From: CAYVMD01 sp964452465
GTDB lineage: Bacteria > Armatimonadota > JACIXR01
DNA length: 64,000 nucleotides
Direction of reading: 5' to 3'
NCBI GenBank assembly: GCA_964452465.1
Contig: CAYVMD010000002.1
Location: 45,141 to 109,140, forward strand
The translations under genes were made by a program, and so were the position numbers. Shown one piece after another: positions 34,584 to 44,126 of the stretch. Within the stretch, counting starts at the first letter, position 1, and each line of letters opens with the position of its first letter. The notes beneath the pieces are model-generated. The model ran no database searches and was not told the origin of the DNA. It saw only the letters and a list, made by a program, of their open reading frames with translations.

Positions 34584-36704
34584 GTGAAGAGGAAAAGGCT
34601 AAACAGAAAGGCGGTTTCAAGGAGACAAAAGGAGCGCAAGGAGCTGAGCCCTCTCTTCTTCGATGCTCTAGGCATAACCCTCATAGCCTTGGGGCTTATC
34701 CTCCTCCTTGCCCTCCGCTTGGAAGAAGGACTTTTGAGCAAGGGCTGTCGCTATCTTGTTATCGCCTTCGGTGATGGTGCTTACCTACTACCTTTAGCCC
34801 TTTTCTTCACGGGAATCTCCGCCCTGGTTAGATTGGAGAAAAGCAAGGTTGGCAATTCCGCCTTTGGCATCCTCCTCTTCCTCTTCGCCCTCCTCACTCT
34901 CCTTCACCTCCTTTCCGCCAAGGGGGACATATGGGGCATTGCCAGGGAGGGGCATGGAGGAGGTTATGTGGGAGGTGCCTTCTCATTCATCTTCCAAAAG
35001 AGCGTGGGGCACTATGGTGCGTATATCCTCACCCTTGCCCTTCTCCTAATCTCCCTTCTTTTGATCATAGGCATCCCCCTCCGGGAGTTGGTTTCCCACC
35101 TTAAAAGGAAACCAAAGGAATTACCTGCCCAACGCGTGGTGAGACCGATCCCCCCTCCCCTTAAGGAACCTCAGCCCAAGGAAGAAGCGCCCCGAATAAA
35201 GTTCTCCTTCCTTCGTAAGAAGAAACCGAAGGAGAAAGAAGAGGAGAAGCCAAAGGTGGAGGTCAAGGCCCCCCCTTCTGCCTATCAACTTCCTCCCCTC
35301 GACCTCTTGAAGAAAGGCAAGGGGGTTCCTGAGAGGAAGTGGGAGGAGAATGCCAAGGAGCACATAGAGATCATAACCCGCACCCTTGCCGATTTCAAGG
35401 TAGAGGCGCAAGTGGTGGAGATATCGCGTGGTCCCACTGTGACCCGCTATGAAGTTAGATTGGCTCCCGGGATAAAAGTGAAGAAGATAGTTAGTTTAGC
35501 TGACAACCTCGCTATGGAGTTAGCCGCTCAATCGGTAAGGGTGGAGGCGCCCATCCCCAGTAAATCCGCCATAGGGATCGAGGTCCCCAATAAGGTGGCG
35601 AGCACGGTCTACCTAAGGGAACTGCTGGAGAAGCAGGAATTCTGGGAGAACCAAGGAAAACTGATCTTCCCTCTCGGGTTGGATGTGGCGGGCAAGCCCA
35701 CCTATGCTGACCTTTCTGCCATGCCCCACCTCCTAATCGGAGGAGCAACCGGCTCGGGAAAAAGCGTCTTCCTCTCCTCCCTAATCGCCTCCTTTCTTTA
35801 TAAATTCTATCCCGAGGAACTTAAACTCATAATCATAGACCCCAAGAGGGTGGAGCTGACCCTCTACGATGATATCCCCCATTTGGTCGAGCCCGTTGTG
35901 AAAGAGGTAGCGGATGTCCTCACCGTCCTGCACAAAGCGATCCGGGAAATGGAGAGGCGTTACGACCTCTTCGCCGAGGCGGGGGTGCGTAATATAATAG
36001 GCTTCAATCAGAAGTTTCCCGAGGAAAGGATTCCTTATCTCGTGGTAGTCATCGATGAATTGGCGGATGTTATGCTAACCAAGCAAAGGGCACAAATAGA
36101 AGCCCTCCTCTGTCGCTTGGCTCAATTAGCCCGAGCGACAGGCATCCACCTCGTAGTGGCTACCCAAAGACCTTCCGTGGACATAATCACGGGGCTTATA
36201 AAGGCGAACTTTCCTTCCCGCATAGCCTTCGCCGTGACCTCTCTAATAGACTCCCGCGTCATCTTGGATACGGGAGGGGCGGAACTCCTCGTGGGCAGTG
36301 GCGATATGCTCTTCTCTCCCTTGGACTCTCCAAAACCGATAAGGATCCAGGCTCCCTATATAAGCGAGAAAGAGATGGAAAGCCTTGCCGATTTCTGGCG
36401 TAAGCAAGGTGCTCCTTCGCCACTTCCCGATTGGACCTCGCCGATAGAGATGGAAGGTCTGGGAGAAGCAGGAGGCGAGGAGGACGAGTTGTTCGAACAA
36501 GCGGTTAGGTTGGTAGCCATGCTGAGGCAGGCCTCCACATCCATGCTCCAAAGAAAGATGAAGATCGGATATAACCGCGCCGCCCGCCTCATAGAGATGA
36601 TGGAGGAACGAGGGATAGTCGCTCCTCAGGAGGGAGTGAAGCCAAGGGAGGTATTGGTAACCCCGGAGGAAGTCGAAGAGATGTTCTCCTCTCGGGAGGA
36701 ATGA
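34584..36704 (+). CDS. ftsK: DNA translocase FtsK/SpoIIIE
   Basis: Septal DNA pump that clears chromosome ends into daughter cells. 706 residues. Four hydrophobic helices lie within residues about 25-170, followed by a charged Pro/Lys linker (about 170-230). The motor domain has Walker A GGATGSGKS at residues 386-394 and Walker B YLVVVIDELADVM. A winged-helix gamma domain at the C-terminus (QASTSMLQRKMKIGYNRAARLIEMMEERGIV) reads KOPS-like sequences. The GTG start follows a promoter closely. Leads a long run of co-directional, mostly overlapping genes. Confidence 0.97.
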   Translation: MKRKRLNRKAVSRRQKERKELSPLFFDALGITLIALGLILLLALRLEEGLLSKGCRYLVIAFGDGAYLLPLALFFTGISALVRLEKSKVGNSAFGILLFLFALLTLLHLLSAKGDIWGIAREGHGGGYVGGAFSFIFQKSVGHYGAYILTLALLLISLLLIIGIPLRELVSHLKRKPKELPAQRVVRPIPPPLKEPQPKEEAPRIKFSFLRKKKPKEKEEEKPKVEVKAPPSAYQLPPLDLLKKGKGVPERKWEENAKEHIEIITRTLADFKVEAQVVEISRGPTVTRYEVRLAPGIKVKKIVSLADNLAMELAAQSVRVEAPIPSKSAIGIEVPNKVASTVYLRELLEKQEFWENQGKLIFPLGLDVAGKPTYADLSAMPHLLIGGATGSGKSVFLSSLIASFLYKFYPEELKLIIIDPKRVELTLYDDIPHLVEPVVKEVADVLTVLHKAIREMERRYDLFAEAGVRNIIGFNQKFPEERIPYLVVVIDELADVMLTKQRAQIEALLCRLAQLARATGIHLVVATQRPSVDIITGLIKANFPSRIAFAVTSLIDSRVILDTGGAELLVGSGDMLFSPLDSPKPIRIQAPYISEKEMESLADFWRKQGAPSPLPDWTSPIEMEGLGEAGGEEDELFEQAVRLVAMLRQASTSMLQRKMKIGYNRAARLIEMMEERGIVAPQEGVKPREVLVTPEEVEEMFSSREE

Positions 36705-36718
36705 ACCCCTCCTCCTAA

Positions 36719-38011
36719 ATGAAGGTAGCTCTTATAAGCTTGGGCTGTTCCAAAAATCGTGTGGATAGCGAATGCCTCCTTTCCCTCCTGCTGGAAGAGG
36801 GTTTCCTTCTAACCAATGAGGAAGAGGCAGAGGCGATAATCATAAATACCTGCGCCTTCATCAGAAAGGCGGTGCAGGAGTCCCTCAGAGAGATAAGGCA
36901 GGCGAGGAGGAAGAAGAAAATAGTAGCGGTGGTAGGATGCCTTCCCCAAAGATGGTGGGACAGAATTTCCTCCCTCGATGCGGATGTCATATTGGGGGTG
37001 GGCAATGTGAGCGTCCTTCCCCAAGCGTTGAAGGATGCCAAGGAAGGGCGAAGAACCTGGGCGGTTGCTCAGCCCTCTCCCCTTTCCCTACCTCCCCGCC
37101 GCTTCATCTCCACCTTCCCCTATGCTTATCTCAAGATAGCGGATGGCTGTGACAACCTCTGCCACTATTGCACCATCCCCCTCATACGGGGAAGGTTTCG
37201 AAGCAGGAGGGAGGAAGAGATCTTGCAGGAGGCGGAGGAATTGGTGGAGAAGGGGATAAAGGAGATAGTTCTGGTCGCCCAGGAGACGACGAGATACGGC
37301 TTGGATATATACGGAGAGTTGACGCTCCCCCGCCTCCTGGTTAAACTAACATCTATCAATGCAAGATGGCTACGCATCATGTATATGCACCCTCAAAGGA
37401 TCACCGATGAATTGCTGGAGGTAATGGCGAACTCCGAAAAGATCGTGAAATACCTGGATATCCCCCTCCAGCATTCCTCCCCTAAGGTCTTGAGGGACAT
37501 GGGCAGATGGGGAGATGGGGAGGAGTATTTGAAGCTAATAAGGCGCATACGCCAATTCATACCTTCCGCCGCGATTCGCTCTACCTTCATGATCGGTTTC
37601 CCTACCGAAACCGAGGAAGATTTCCAGCACCTCCTGCGTTTCCTCGAGGAGGCAAGGTTGGATAGGGTCGGTTTCTTCCTCTATTCCCGAGAGGAGGAAA
37701 CCATAGCGGGGAGGTTGTCTCCCCTGCCTTCCCAAATAGCGAGGGAAAGGTTGGAGAGGGCGGTTGCCCTGCAAGCCCGCATCTCCTACGAAAAGGGCAA
37801 GGAGTGGATCGGCAAAATCCTGGATGTCCTCGTGGAGAGGCGCTCGGCAAGGGGGAAAGCTCAGGGACGTTCCTTCCGGGATGCCCCCGAGGTGGATGGC
37901 GTGGTCTACATAACTTCCTCAAGCGCGGAAGTGGGAGAGATAGTCCCCGTGGAAATAACCCAGGCAATGGAATATGATTTAAAAGGCGTAGAGAGGAGGC
38001 AGATAAATTGA
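36719..38011 (+). CDS. rimO: Ribosomal protein S12 methylthiotransferase
   Basis: Radical-SAM enzyme that adds a methylthio group to an Asp of ribosomal protein S12. 430 residues. The N-terminal UPF0004 domain starts KVALISLGCSKNRVDSE. The radical-SAM cluster Cys144, Cys148, Cys151 is in DGCDNLCHYCTIP. The LKIADG/IRGRFRSR pattern and a C-terminal TRAM-like domain are present. RimO is favoured over MiaB by the SLGCSKNRVDSE opening. Its stop overlaps the next gene's TTG start by four bases. Confidence 0.95.
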   Translation: MKVALISLGCSKNRVDSECLLSLLLEEGFLLTNEEEAEAIIINTCAFIRKAVQESLREIRQARRKKKIVAVVGCLPQRWWDRISSLDADVILGVGNVSVLPQALKDAKEGRRTWAVAQPSPLSLPPRRFISTFPYAYLKIADGCDNLCHYCTIPLIRGRFRSRREEEILQEAEELVEKGIKEIVLVAQETTRYGLDIYGELTLPRLLVKLTSINARWLRIMYMHPQRITDELLEVMANSEKIVKYLDIPLQHSSPKVLRDMGRWGDGEEYLKLIRRIRQFIPSAAIRSTFMIGFPTETEEDFQHLLRFLEEARLDRVGFFLYSREEETIAGRLSPLPSQIARERLERAVALQARISYEKGKEWIGKILDVLVERRSARGKAQGRSFRDAPEVDGVVYITSSSAEVGEIVPVEITQAMEYDLKGVERRQIN

Positions 38012-38277
38012 AGTTGAAGATATTCTGGCAACAAAACTGTCCTCGTTGCCCCGGGGCAAAGGAGTTAGGTAAGGAGTTGGAGAAGGAGGGTATAGAGGTT
38101 TTATATTACGATGTGAATACCCTGGAGGGGTTGACCGAGGCTTCCTTTTATAGCGTATCCTCCACCCCTAGCCTAATATTAGTCGACAGCAGCGATGAAG
38201 AGATTGCAGGCTGGAGGGGAGATACCCCCTCCAAGGAGGAGGTCCTCTCCTATTTCCAAGGACAGATTGAGGAATGA
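38008..38277 (+). CDS. Small thioredoxin/glutaredoxin-like protein
   Basis: 89 residues, redox fold with the active-site CPRC at about residues 11-14 (QQNCPRCPGAKELGKEL), the cis-Pro in SSTPSLILVD and a final helix. TTG start overlapping the rimO stop; its own stop overlaps the next ATG (ATGA). Such small thioredoxins often sit beside anaerobic ribonucleotide reductase activases and may be their reductant. Confidence 0.88.
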   Translation: MKLKIFWQQNCPRCPGAKELGKELEKEGIEVLYYDVNTLEGLTEASFYSVSSTPSLILVDSSDEEIAGWRGDTPSKEEVLSYFQGQIEE

Positions 38278-39020
38278 AGGAGGATAAAAAGGTTTCCCTC
38301 TCCCCTCCCATCTTCAAGGATATCAAGGGCTTCATAAAGACCTCCTTCGTGGATTGGGACGGATTGGTTTCCTCCGTCCTCTTTCTTCCCCATTGCAATT
38401 TCCGCTGTCCCTTCTGCCAAAACTGGATTTTGGTGGAGGAGCCGGAGAAAATGGAGGATGTCCCTTGGGAGGAGGTGGAGGAGTTTCTCAAAAAGAAAAA
38501 GGGGTGGATCGATGGCGTGGTGTTAACGGGAGGGGAGCCAACCCTATATCCTGCCCTATTCCCCCTTACCCAACGCATAAAGGAATTGGGCTTGAAGGTC
38601 AAGTTGGACACCAACGGCTCCCATCCCCAGACGATGAGGAAGTTGGTGGAGGCTTCATTGATCGACTATATCGCAATGGACGTCAAAGCTCCCTTGGATG
38701 AGCGATACGAAAAGGCGAGCGGGGTAAAGGTTGATCTTTTCGCTTTGAGGGAGAGCATAGAGTTTCTGCTCGAGGATAAAGTGGATTATGAATTCCGCAC
38801 CACCCTTGTCCCTTCCATAGTAGGGGAGGAAGAGATAAAGGATATAGGGAAGGAGATAAAGGGGGCGAAGAGATGGGTATTGCAGGAGTTTGTGCCTCAC
38901 TCAGCGAGGAGCGAGGAGTTGAGGAGGGTGCGTCCCTATAAGAGGGAGGATGCGGAAAGGCTTCTCTCCTTGGGAAGGGATTATGTGCGGAATATATCCT
39001 ACAGAGGCAAATGGAGGTGA
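38274..39020 (+). CDS. Radical-SAM activating protein of anaerobic ribonucleotide reductase type (NrdG2-like)
   Basis: 248 residues with Cys41, Cys45, Cys48 in CNFRCPFC, the [4Fe-4S] site, then VVLTGGEPTLYP and LDTNGS typical of glycyl-radical activases. FKDIKGFIKTSFVDWDGLVSSVLF matches the NrdG2 start. It would generate the glycyl radical on an anaerobic NTP reductase. No nrdD-like gene lies in this window, so its partner must be elsewhere. Coupled to the thioredoxin gene. Confidence 0.85.
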   Translation: MKEDKKVSLSPPIFKDIKGFIKTSFVDWDGLVSSVLFLPHCNFRCPFCQNWILVEEPEKMEDVPWEEVEEFLKKKKGWIDGVVLTGGEPTLYPALFPLTQRIKELGLKVKLDTNGSHPQTMRKLVEASLIDYIAMDVKAPLDERYEKASGVKVDLFALRESIEFLLEDKVDYEFRTTLVPSIVGEEEIKDIGKEIKGAKRWVLQEFVPHSARSEELRRVRPYKREDAERLLSLGRDYVRNISYRGKWR

Positions 39021-39024
39021 AAAG

Positions 39025-40803
39025 TTGGAGAAGACCGCCTATCGTTTAGAAGACAAGGTTGTTTTGGGGATTTTTTATGAATTGGTGAGGGATATCTTAC
39101 TGGAAAGAGGTCAGCCTTGCTCTCCCAAGGACATATCGCCCTTATTGGCGGAGAGGGGTTGCCCCCTTCCTCGCAAGGTGGTCAAATATCTCTTCCTTCA
39201 AGGAGAGGAGTTAGTGAGCAGGGAAGGACTTTACGACCTCGCTCATAGATATCAACAGCCGGGGCGCCCCTTGGAGGGGCAAACGGAGAGCATCCTTAAA
39301 GCGGTAGGGAAGCCCATCCCCCTGTCCATCCTCGCCCAGGAAATAGCCCTGGTGGAGAAAAGGGTTCCTCAAGCCCTTATCACGCCCCTTTCCACCCTTA
39401 TAACCAAGCGCCCCCAGAAGTATTTCCTCCTGGGGGAGAAGGTAGGTCTGAGGGAATGGCTCCTCCAACCATTCCCCGATGAGGAGGATATCCTGTTCGA
39501 GAATTTCCTCCCCGAGGAGCTGCCGGTCGTAGAGGAGGAGATGAAGCGTTACCTTCCCCTGTTGGAGGGAAGGGATTTGCTTGACAAAATCGAGAATTTA
39601 TTAAGAAATGCCCTTGTCCCCATTCCCCATAAACTACTCTGCCTTCTCCTCTGGAAGAAGGAAGGGAATGTAGAACCACTGGAGGTTATGGGTCGGATGG
39701 AAGAGGATGGGCGTTTCCTGATGGTTAAGCCGGCCAGCTGGACCCTGAGGGAATTCCTCCCCTTGGTGGTGGAGAGGTTGCGCCAAATCCAGATACCACC
39801 TGGCGTATTGGAACCCGAGCCCTTCGTCTTTGGCGAGGAGGAGAAGATGGCGGTGGATAAATTCATCCAGGAGAGGGGGAAGGTAATCCTTTCGGAGATC
39901 CTCGAGAGCCTCTTTGAGACGGAGGATGTTGATGTGGAGCAGGCAAAATCGCTCCTCAAGGAGTTCATAGAGGGCAAGAGCGGGCTGCTGAGGATAGGAG
40001 AAGAGAAATGGATAAAAACGGAAGCCCTTCCCGTGGATATCTTGGGGATTCCCCCTGAGGTAGCAATAGACAAGAGCCTTCAATTCCAGAATCTCGATGG
40101 AGAGGAGCTGGAGGTTGATTTGGAGGATGAGGGGCTGGAGGGCAACCTCGCGGAGTTGATAAGGAATCCCTTGGTGCAGGATGTGGAGGATGAGGAGGAG
40201 ATCCAAGGCGAAGTCCCCGCGAGCCCCCTACTCGTCCTTCTCTACCATCATTATCTCGCGGGCACCTTGCCTGTGAGGAGTTGGGAGAAATCCTTTTATC
40301 CCTGCGACCTCCCCATTTACCTTCTCACCTTCCGAACGGACAAGGGGGATTGGGAGGTTTGGTACAACAGGGATGTCTCCCTCATATATGGGCTGAAGGA
40401 GTGGGCCGAGAAGAACCTCCCTCCCGTGGGGGTGATTATAAGGGTGGAGAAGGAGGGGAGCGAAACCTTTAGGCTTGTGTGGGAAGGGGAAACGCACCCT
40501 CAATTATCCATTTCCCAGCGGAGATTGAACGAACTTTTAAAATTGAGGGAGGAGCTACGAGAGTCGCCCACGATAGAGATAATTCAGGAGATAATGGAAT
40601 ACCACAAGAAAGCCCATTTCTACACCATCTTCGCCGAGGTAAATGTGATAAGAAGAACGACCAAGCGGAGGGTGGCTTCCCTCCTGAGCATCTATCCTTG
40701 TTTCTACTCGAGGGAGGCTGACACGGGGGTCTTCCATTACGATCCAGCCAAGAGGGACGAGACGATGAAGAGGGCGAAAAAGAAGTATATAATAACGAGG
40801 TGA
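39025..40803 (+). CDS. Protein of apparent tandem winged-helix domains, unknown function
   Basis: 592 residues from a TTG at 39025 with GGAGGTGA five bases upstream; a longer frame starting within nrdG2 lacks a ribosome site. At least four stretches look like winged helices: about residues 15-75, 90-150, 195-260 and 285-345 (for example SPLLAERGCPLPRKVVKYLF and FIQERGKVILSEILES). An acidic segment near 365-400 follows. The C-terminal part has YLLTFRTDKGDWEVWYNRDV and a basic end (KRAKKKYIITR). No signal peptide or helicase motif. Its stop overlaps the gltX GTG. I do not recognise the family; DNA or RNA binding is an inference. Confidence 0.7.
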   Translation: MEKTAYRLEDKVVLGIFYELVRDILLERGQPCSPKDISPLLAERGCPLPRKVVKYLFLQGEELVSREGLYDLAHRYQQPGRPLEGQTESILKAVGKPIPLSILAQEIALVEKRVPQALITPLSTLITKRPQKYFLLGEKVGLREWLLQPFPDEEDILFENFLPEELPVVEEEMKRYLPLLEGRDLLDKIENLLRNALVPIPHKLLCLLLWKKEGNVEPLEVMGRMEEDGRFLMVKPASWTLREFLPLVVERLRQIQIPPGVLEPEPFVFGEEEKMAVDKFIQERGKVILSEILESLFETEDVDVEQAKSLLKEFIEGKSGLLRIGEEKWIKTEALPVDILGIPPEVAIDKSLQFQNLDGEELEVDLEDEGLEGNLAELIRNPLVQDVEDEEEIQGEVPASPLLVLLYHHYLAGTLPVRSWEKSFYPCDLPIYLLTFRTDKGDWEVWYNRDVSLIYGLKEWAEKNLPPVGVIIRVEKEGSETFRLVWEGETHPQLSISQRRLNELLKLREELRESPTIEIIQEIMEYHKKAHFYTIFAEVNVIRRTTKRRVASLLSIYPCFYSREADTGVFHYDPAKRDETMKRAKKKYIITR

Positions 40804-42227
40804 GCATGGTAAGGGTTCGCTTTGCTCCCAGCCCTACCGGATATCTCCATGTAGGAGGGGCAAGGACAGCGCTTTTCAATTGGCTGTTCGCTCGCAAGAT
40901 GAAGGGGGTCTTCATCCTCCGCATAGAGGATACAGATATCCAGCGGAATGTTGAGGAGGCGTTCGGCTCCATTCTCGATGCCCTTCAATGGTTGGGACTG
41001 AATTGGGATGAGGGTCCTTATTATCAATCCCAAAGGTTGGAACTCTATCGCAAGGAGGCAGAGAGATTGGTGGAGGAGGGATGGGTCTATCCCTGCTACT
41101 GCACCCCGGAGGAATTGGAGGAAAGGAGGAAGAAGGCGCTATCTGAGGGGAAGCCTCCCATGTATGATAGGCGTTGCCGAGACCTCTCCCCTCAAGAAAG
41201 GGCGAGGTTGGAGGCGGAGGGGCGTAAACCCGCCCTCCGCTTTAAGACGCCCTTGGAGGGCGTAACCGCCTTCGACGACATCATAAGGGGAAGGATAGAG
41301 TTTCAAAACGAGAACATCGAGGATTTCGTGCTTGTGCGGAGGGATGGATTGCCTACTTACAATTTCGCCTGCGTCGTGGATGACCATTATATGGGAATCT
41401 CCCACATTATCAGGGGGGAGGATCACATTTCCAACACCCCCAAACAACTGCTATTATACAGGGCGCTCGGCTTCCCCATCCCCCAATTCGCCCATCTCCC
41501 CATGATCTTGGGACCGGACAAGACCCGCCTCTCTAAGAGGCATGGGGCGGTCTCCATAACCGCTTATAGGGAACAAGGCTTCTTGCCGGATGCCCTCTTC
41601 AATTTCCTCGCCCTCCTCGGCTGGTCTCCAGGAGGGGATAGAGAGGTAATGTCGCGGGAGGAGATAATCGAAGAGTTCTCCCTGGATAGGGTGAAGAGGC
41701 ATAACGCTATCTTCAATTACGATAAGCTCCTATGGCTCAACTCCTACTATATGAGGAATACTCCTCCCCGCGAATTGGCTCGCCTCGCAATTCCTTTCCT
41801 CAAACGGGCAGGGCTAATCAGAGAGGATCCTCCTTTATCCGTTTTGGAGCAGATAATGGAAATAATACAAGAGAGGGCACGCACCCTCGAGGAGGTTAGC
41901 CAATGGGCAGATTTCTTCTTCCAGGAGCCGAAATATGACGAGGAGGCGGTAGATAAGTGGTTGAGGGATCCTTTGCATCGGGAGTTCCTTGGGGAAGCGC
42001 TTTTTGTGCTTAATGAGACGGAGCCCTTCACGGTGGAGCAAATAGAAGCCAACCTGCGGGCATTGGCGGAAAGGAAGGGGGTGAAGGCAAAGGAGATCAT
42101 GCATCCCTTGAGGGTAGCGGTGACGGGAAGGATGGTGAGCCCGCCCCTGTTCCAATCGCTTGCCATTTTAGGAAGGGAGAAGGTAGTGGAAAGGATTGAA
42201 AAGGCGCTTCAAAACTTCACCCCCTAA
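40800..42227 (+). CDS. gltX: Glutamyl-tRNA synthetase
   Basis: Charges tRNA-Glu (or tRNA-Gln in organisms using transamidation). 475 residues. Class I motifs: HIGH-like PSPTGYLHVGG at about residues 10-20 and KMSKS-like RLSKRHG near 243. RIEDTDIQRN and LDALQWLGLNWDEGPYYQSQR are GluRS signatures. The GTG at 40800 overlaps the previous stop; an ATG two codons later is possible. Confidence 0.97.
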   Translation: MSMVRVRFAPSPTGYLHVGGARTALFNWLFARKMKGVFILRIEDTDIQRNVEEAFGSILDALQWLGLNWDEGPYYQSQRLELYRKEAERLVEEGWVYPCYCTPEELEERRKKALSEGKPPMYDRRCRDLSPQERARLEAEGRKPALRFKTPLEGVTAFDDIIRGRIEFQNENIEDFVLVRRDGLPTYNFACVVDDHYMGISHIIRGEDHISNTPKQLLLYRALGFPIPQFAHLPMILGPDKTRLSKRHGAVSITAYREQGFLPDALFNFLALLGWSPGGDREVMSREEIIEEFSLDRVKRHNAIFNYDKLLWLNSYYMRNTPPRELARLAIPFLKRAGLIREDPPLSVLEQIMEIIQERARTLEEVSQWADFFFQEPKYDEEAVDKWLRDPLHREFLGEALFVLNETEPFTVEQIEANLRALAERKGVKAKEIMHPLRVAVTGRMVSPPLFQSLAILGREKVVERIEKALQNFTP

Positions 42228-44121
42228 AGAAAATATCGCTTTCTACCTCGCGATATTTCTCACCCTCGTCGTCCCCGTTCTGGGAGGGGAGGGTAGTATG
42301 TTTAATCCCTTGCTATATTCCTTTTTGGTCCCCTTCTTTGTCTTTTCTGCCTTCCTCTTGGTCAGCCTACGCAGACTTATCCCCCAAAGCAAGCTCTATA
42401 TCCCCCTTGCTTCCTTCGCTTTTTTTTCCATTCTATCCTTTGCTTGGTCGATAGATAGGTCCGCTTCCCTCTTCGAGATCATCCGCATCCTCGCTTCCCT
42501 GTCCATCTTTCCCGTGGTGCTGAGCGTGAGGGGGGAGAAGCAAAGATACATACTCTTAGCCTTGACCCTCTCCAGTGGGTTCATCGCCCTGTACGGCATC
42601 GGAGAGTACCTCAAAGCGCGTTTCCTCATGGGGGACCCCACCTGGCGCATCTTCTCAACCTTCGTCAATCCCAACATATTGGCGGGTTTTTTAGCGGGGA
42701 GCATACTTTCCACCTCTTCTTTGTTGCTCGTTTCCTCGGAGGGGAACCTGTTGATGGGTTTCCTCGTCCTCGCTCAACTCATAGCCTTGATTTTAACTGG
42801 CTCCCGAGGGGGCATGCTTGCCCTCTTGGGGGGAGCGGTTTTCTTTCTCATAGTAGTGATTAGGACGGGGTATCTCGGTTTTTTTTTGAAGAGGTTGGTG
42901 CCCATTTTAGCCATTGCGGGTTTGCTCTTCGTAGTGGGGGGATTCCTGAGGCCAATGGAGAGGCGGGTAGCGGAGAGGGCGACGGAGACCCATTCTTCTG
43001 CCTTTCGTGTCCTCCTTTGGAGATCCAGCATAAGGATGATTCAAGCACGTCCCTGGGGATGGGGGGCGGGAACCTTCGAATATGTCTATCCTCGCTTCGC
43101 CTTGGGGGGCTTTAGCAAGAACGCCCACAACTCCTATCTTCAGTTTGGGTGCGAACTGGGCATCCAAGGGGTTTTGTCCCTTCTTGCCTTCCTTTTTCTT
43201 CTTGCCACCTATATCCACAAAAGGCATCCCTCCTTTCCACCCGAAAGGTCGGCGCTCGCAGGTGCCTGCCTTGCGGGCATCTTTGCCTCCTCCCTTCATT
43301 CCCTCATAGATTACGATTGGCAGGTTCTCGCTAATTTTTCTCTCCTTTTACTCCTCTCCGCCAGCGCGGTTTCCCTTCTTTCCCACTCCGAAGCCCGTCT
43401 GGGGAGAAGGCTGTTTTTGCTTCCCCTCTTTTTGCTTATCCTTTGCCTTTGGCAGGGAATTGGGGATTACCTCGTCCAGACGGGGAAGGGTCTCTTAAGG
43501 AGGGAGCCCTGGAGGGCGAAGGCGTGCCTGAGGATTGCCCTTTACCTACGTCCTTGGGATGGGGAAAGCATGTGGTATCTTGGGCAGGCATTGTTCGCTT
43601 CCGGGAAGGAGGAGGGTCTTACCTATATGAGGCGTTCCCTTTCCCTTCATCCCTACCCTCCCAATTTCTACAAATTGGGGAACATCTACCTGCGATTGGG
43701 AAAGGAAAAGGAGGCGGATTATTGGTATAGGAAAGCTTTGGAGGTTGACCCCCACTCCCTTCCCTCCTACATAGCCTTGGGCAAATTGCTTCTAAAAGCA
43801 GGAAGGAGGGAGGAAGCGAGGCTTCTCTTCCGGAAGGTGTTGGAGATAAAGGAAAGCCCTTATGAGAAGGCGAAGCCGGTGGCGTTTATGAAGGAACCTG
43901 CCTATCCCATAGTGGAGTTGGAACTGGCAAAGATAATGCTAAAAGAAGGGAAAAAGGAGGAAGCGCTGAGGCTATTGGAGGAGGCTAAGAGGGAGTTTGA
44001 GGATTACCTCGCCACTTGGGAGCAATGGCGAGAAGTCATGGAACCTTTCACCTATGTGGGGGAGGAGGAAGTGCGGAAGTGCCTTCAAGAGACGGAATCC
44101 CTTCTGAGGAAGTGGAGGTGA
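42196..44121 (+). CDS. O-antigen ligase/polymerase-like membrane protein with C-terminal TPR repeats
   Basis: 641 residues. About 10-12 membrane helices lie within residues 10-430, including the ligase-type loop (RVLLWRSSIRMIQARPWGWGAGTFEYVYPRF ... KNAHNSYLQFGCELGIQG), where the His is the likely active residue. Periplasm-facing or cytoplasmic TPR helices follow at about 440-630 (AKACLRIALYLRPWDGESMWYLGQALF, EADYWYRKALEVDPHS). Proteins of this build ligate or polymerise surface polysaccharides, and some are glycosyltransferases to proteins. TTG start 32 bases inside gltX. Confidence 0.85.
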   Translation: MKRRFKTSPPKENIAFYLAIFLTLVVPVLGGEGSMFNPLLYSFLVPFFVFSAFLLVSLRRLIPQSKLYIPLASFAFFSILSFAWSIDRSASLFEIIRILASLSIFPVVLSVRGEKQRYILLALTLSSGFIALYGIGEYLKARFLMGDPTWRIFSTFVNPNILAGFLAGSILSTSSLLLVSSEGNLLMGFLVLAQLIALILTGSRGGMLALLGGAVFFLIVVIRTGYLGFFLKRLVPILAIAGLLFVVGGFLRPMERRVAERATETHSSAFRVLLWRSSIRMIQARPWGWGAGTFEYVYPRFALGGFSKNAHNSYLQFGCELGIQGVLSLLAFLFLLATYIHKRHPSFPPERSALAGACLAGIFASSLHSLIDYDWQVLANFSLLLLLSASAVSLLSHSEARLGRRLFLLPLFLLILCLWQGIGDYLVQTGKGLLRREPWRAKACLRIALYLRPWDGESMWYLGQALFASGKEEGLTYMRRSLSLHPYPPNFYKLGNIYLRLGKEKEADYWYRKALEVDPHSLPSYIALGKLLLKAGRREEARLLFRKVLEIKESPYEKAKPVAFMKEPAYPIVELELAKIMLKEGKKEEALRLLEEAKREFEDYLATWEQWREVMEPFTYVGEEEVRKCLQETESLLRKWR

Positions 44122-44126
44122 AGGGA

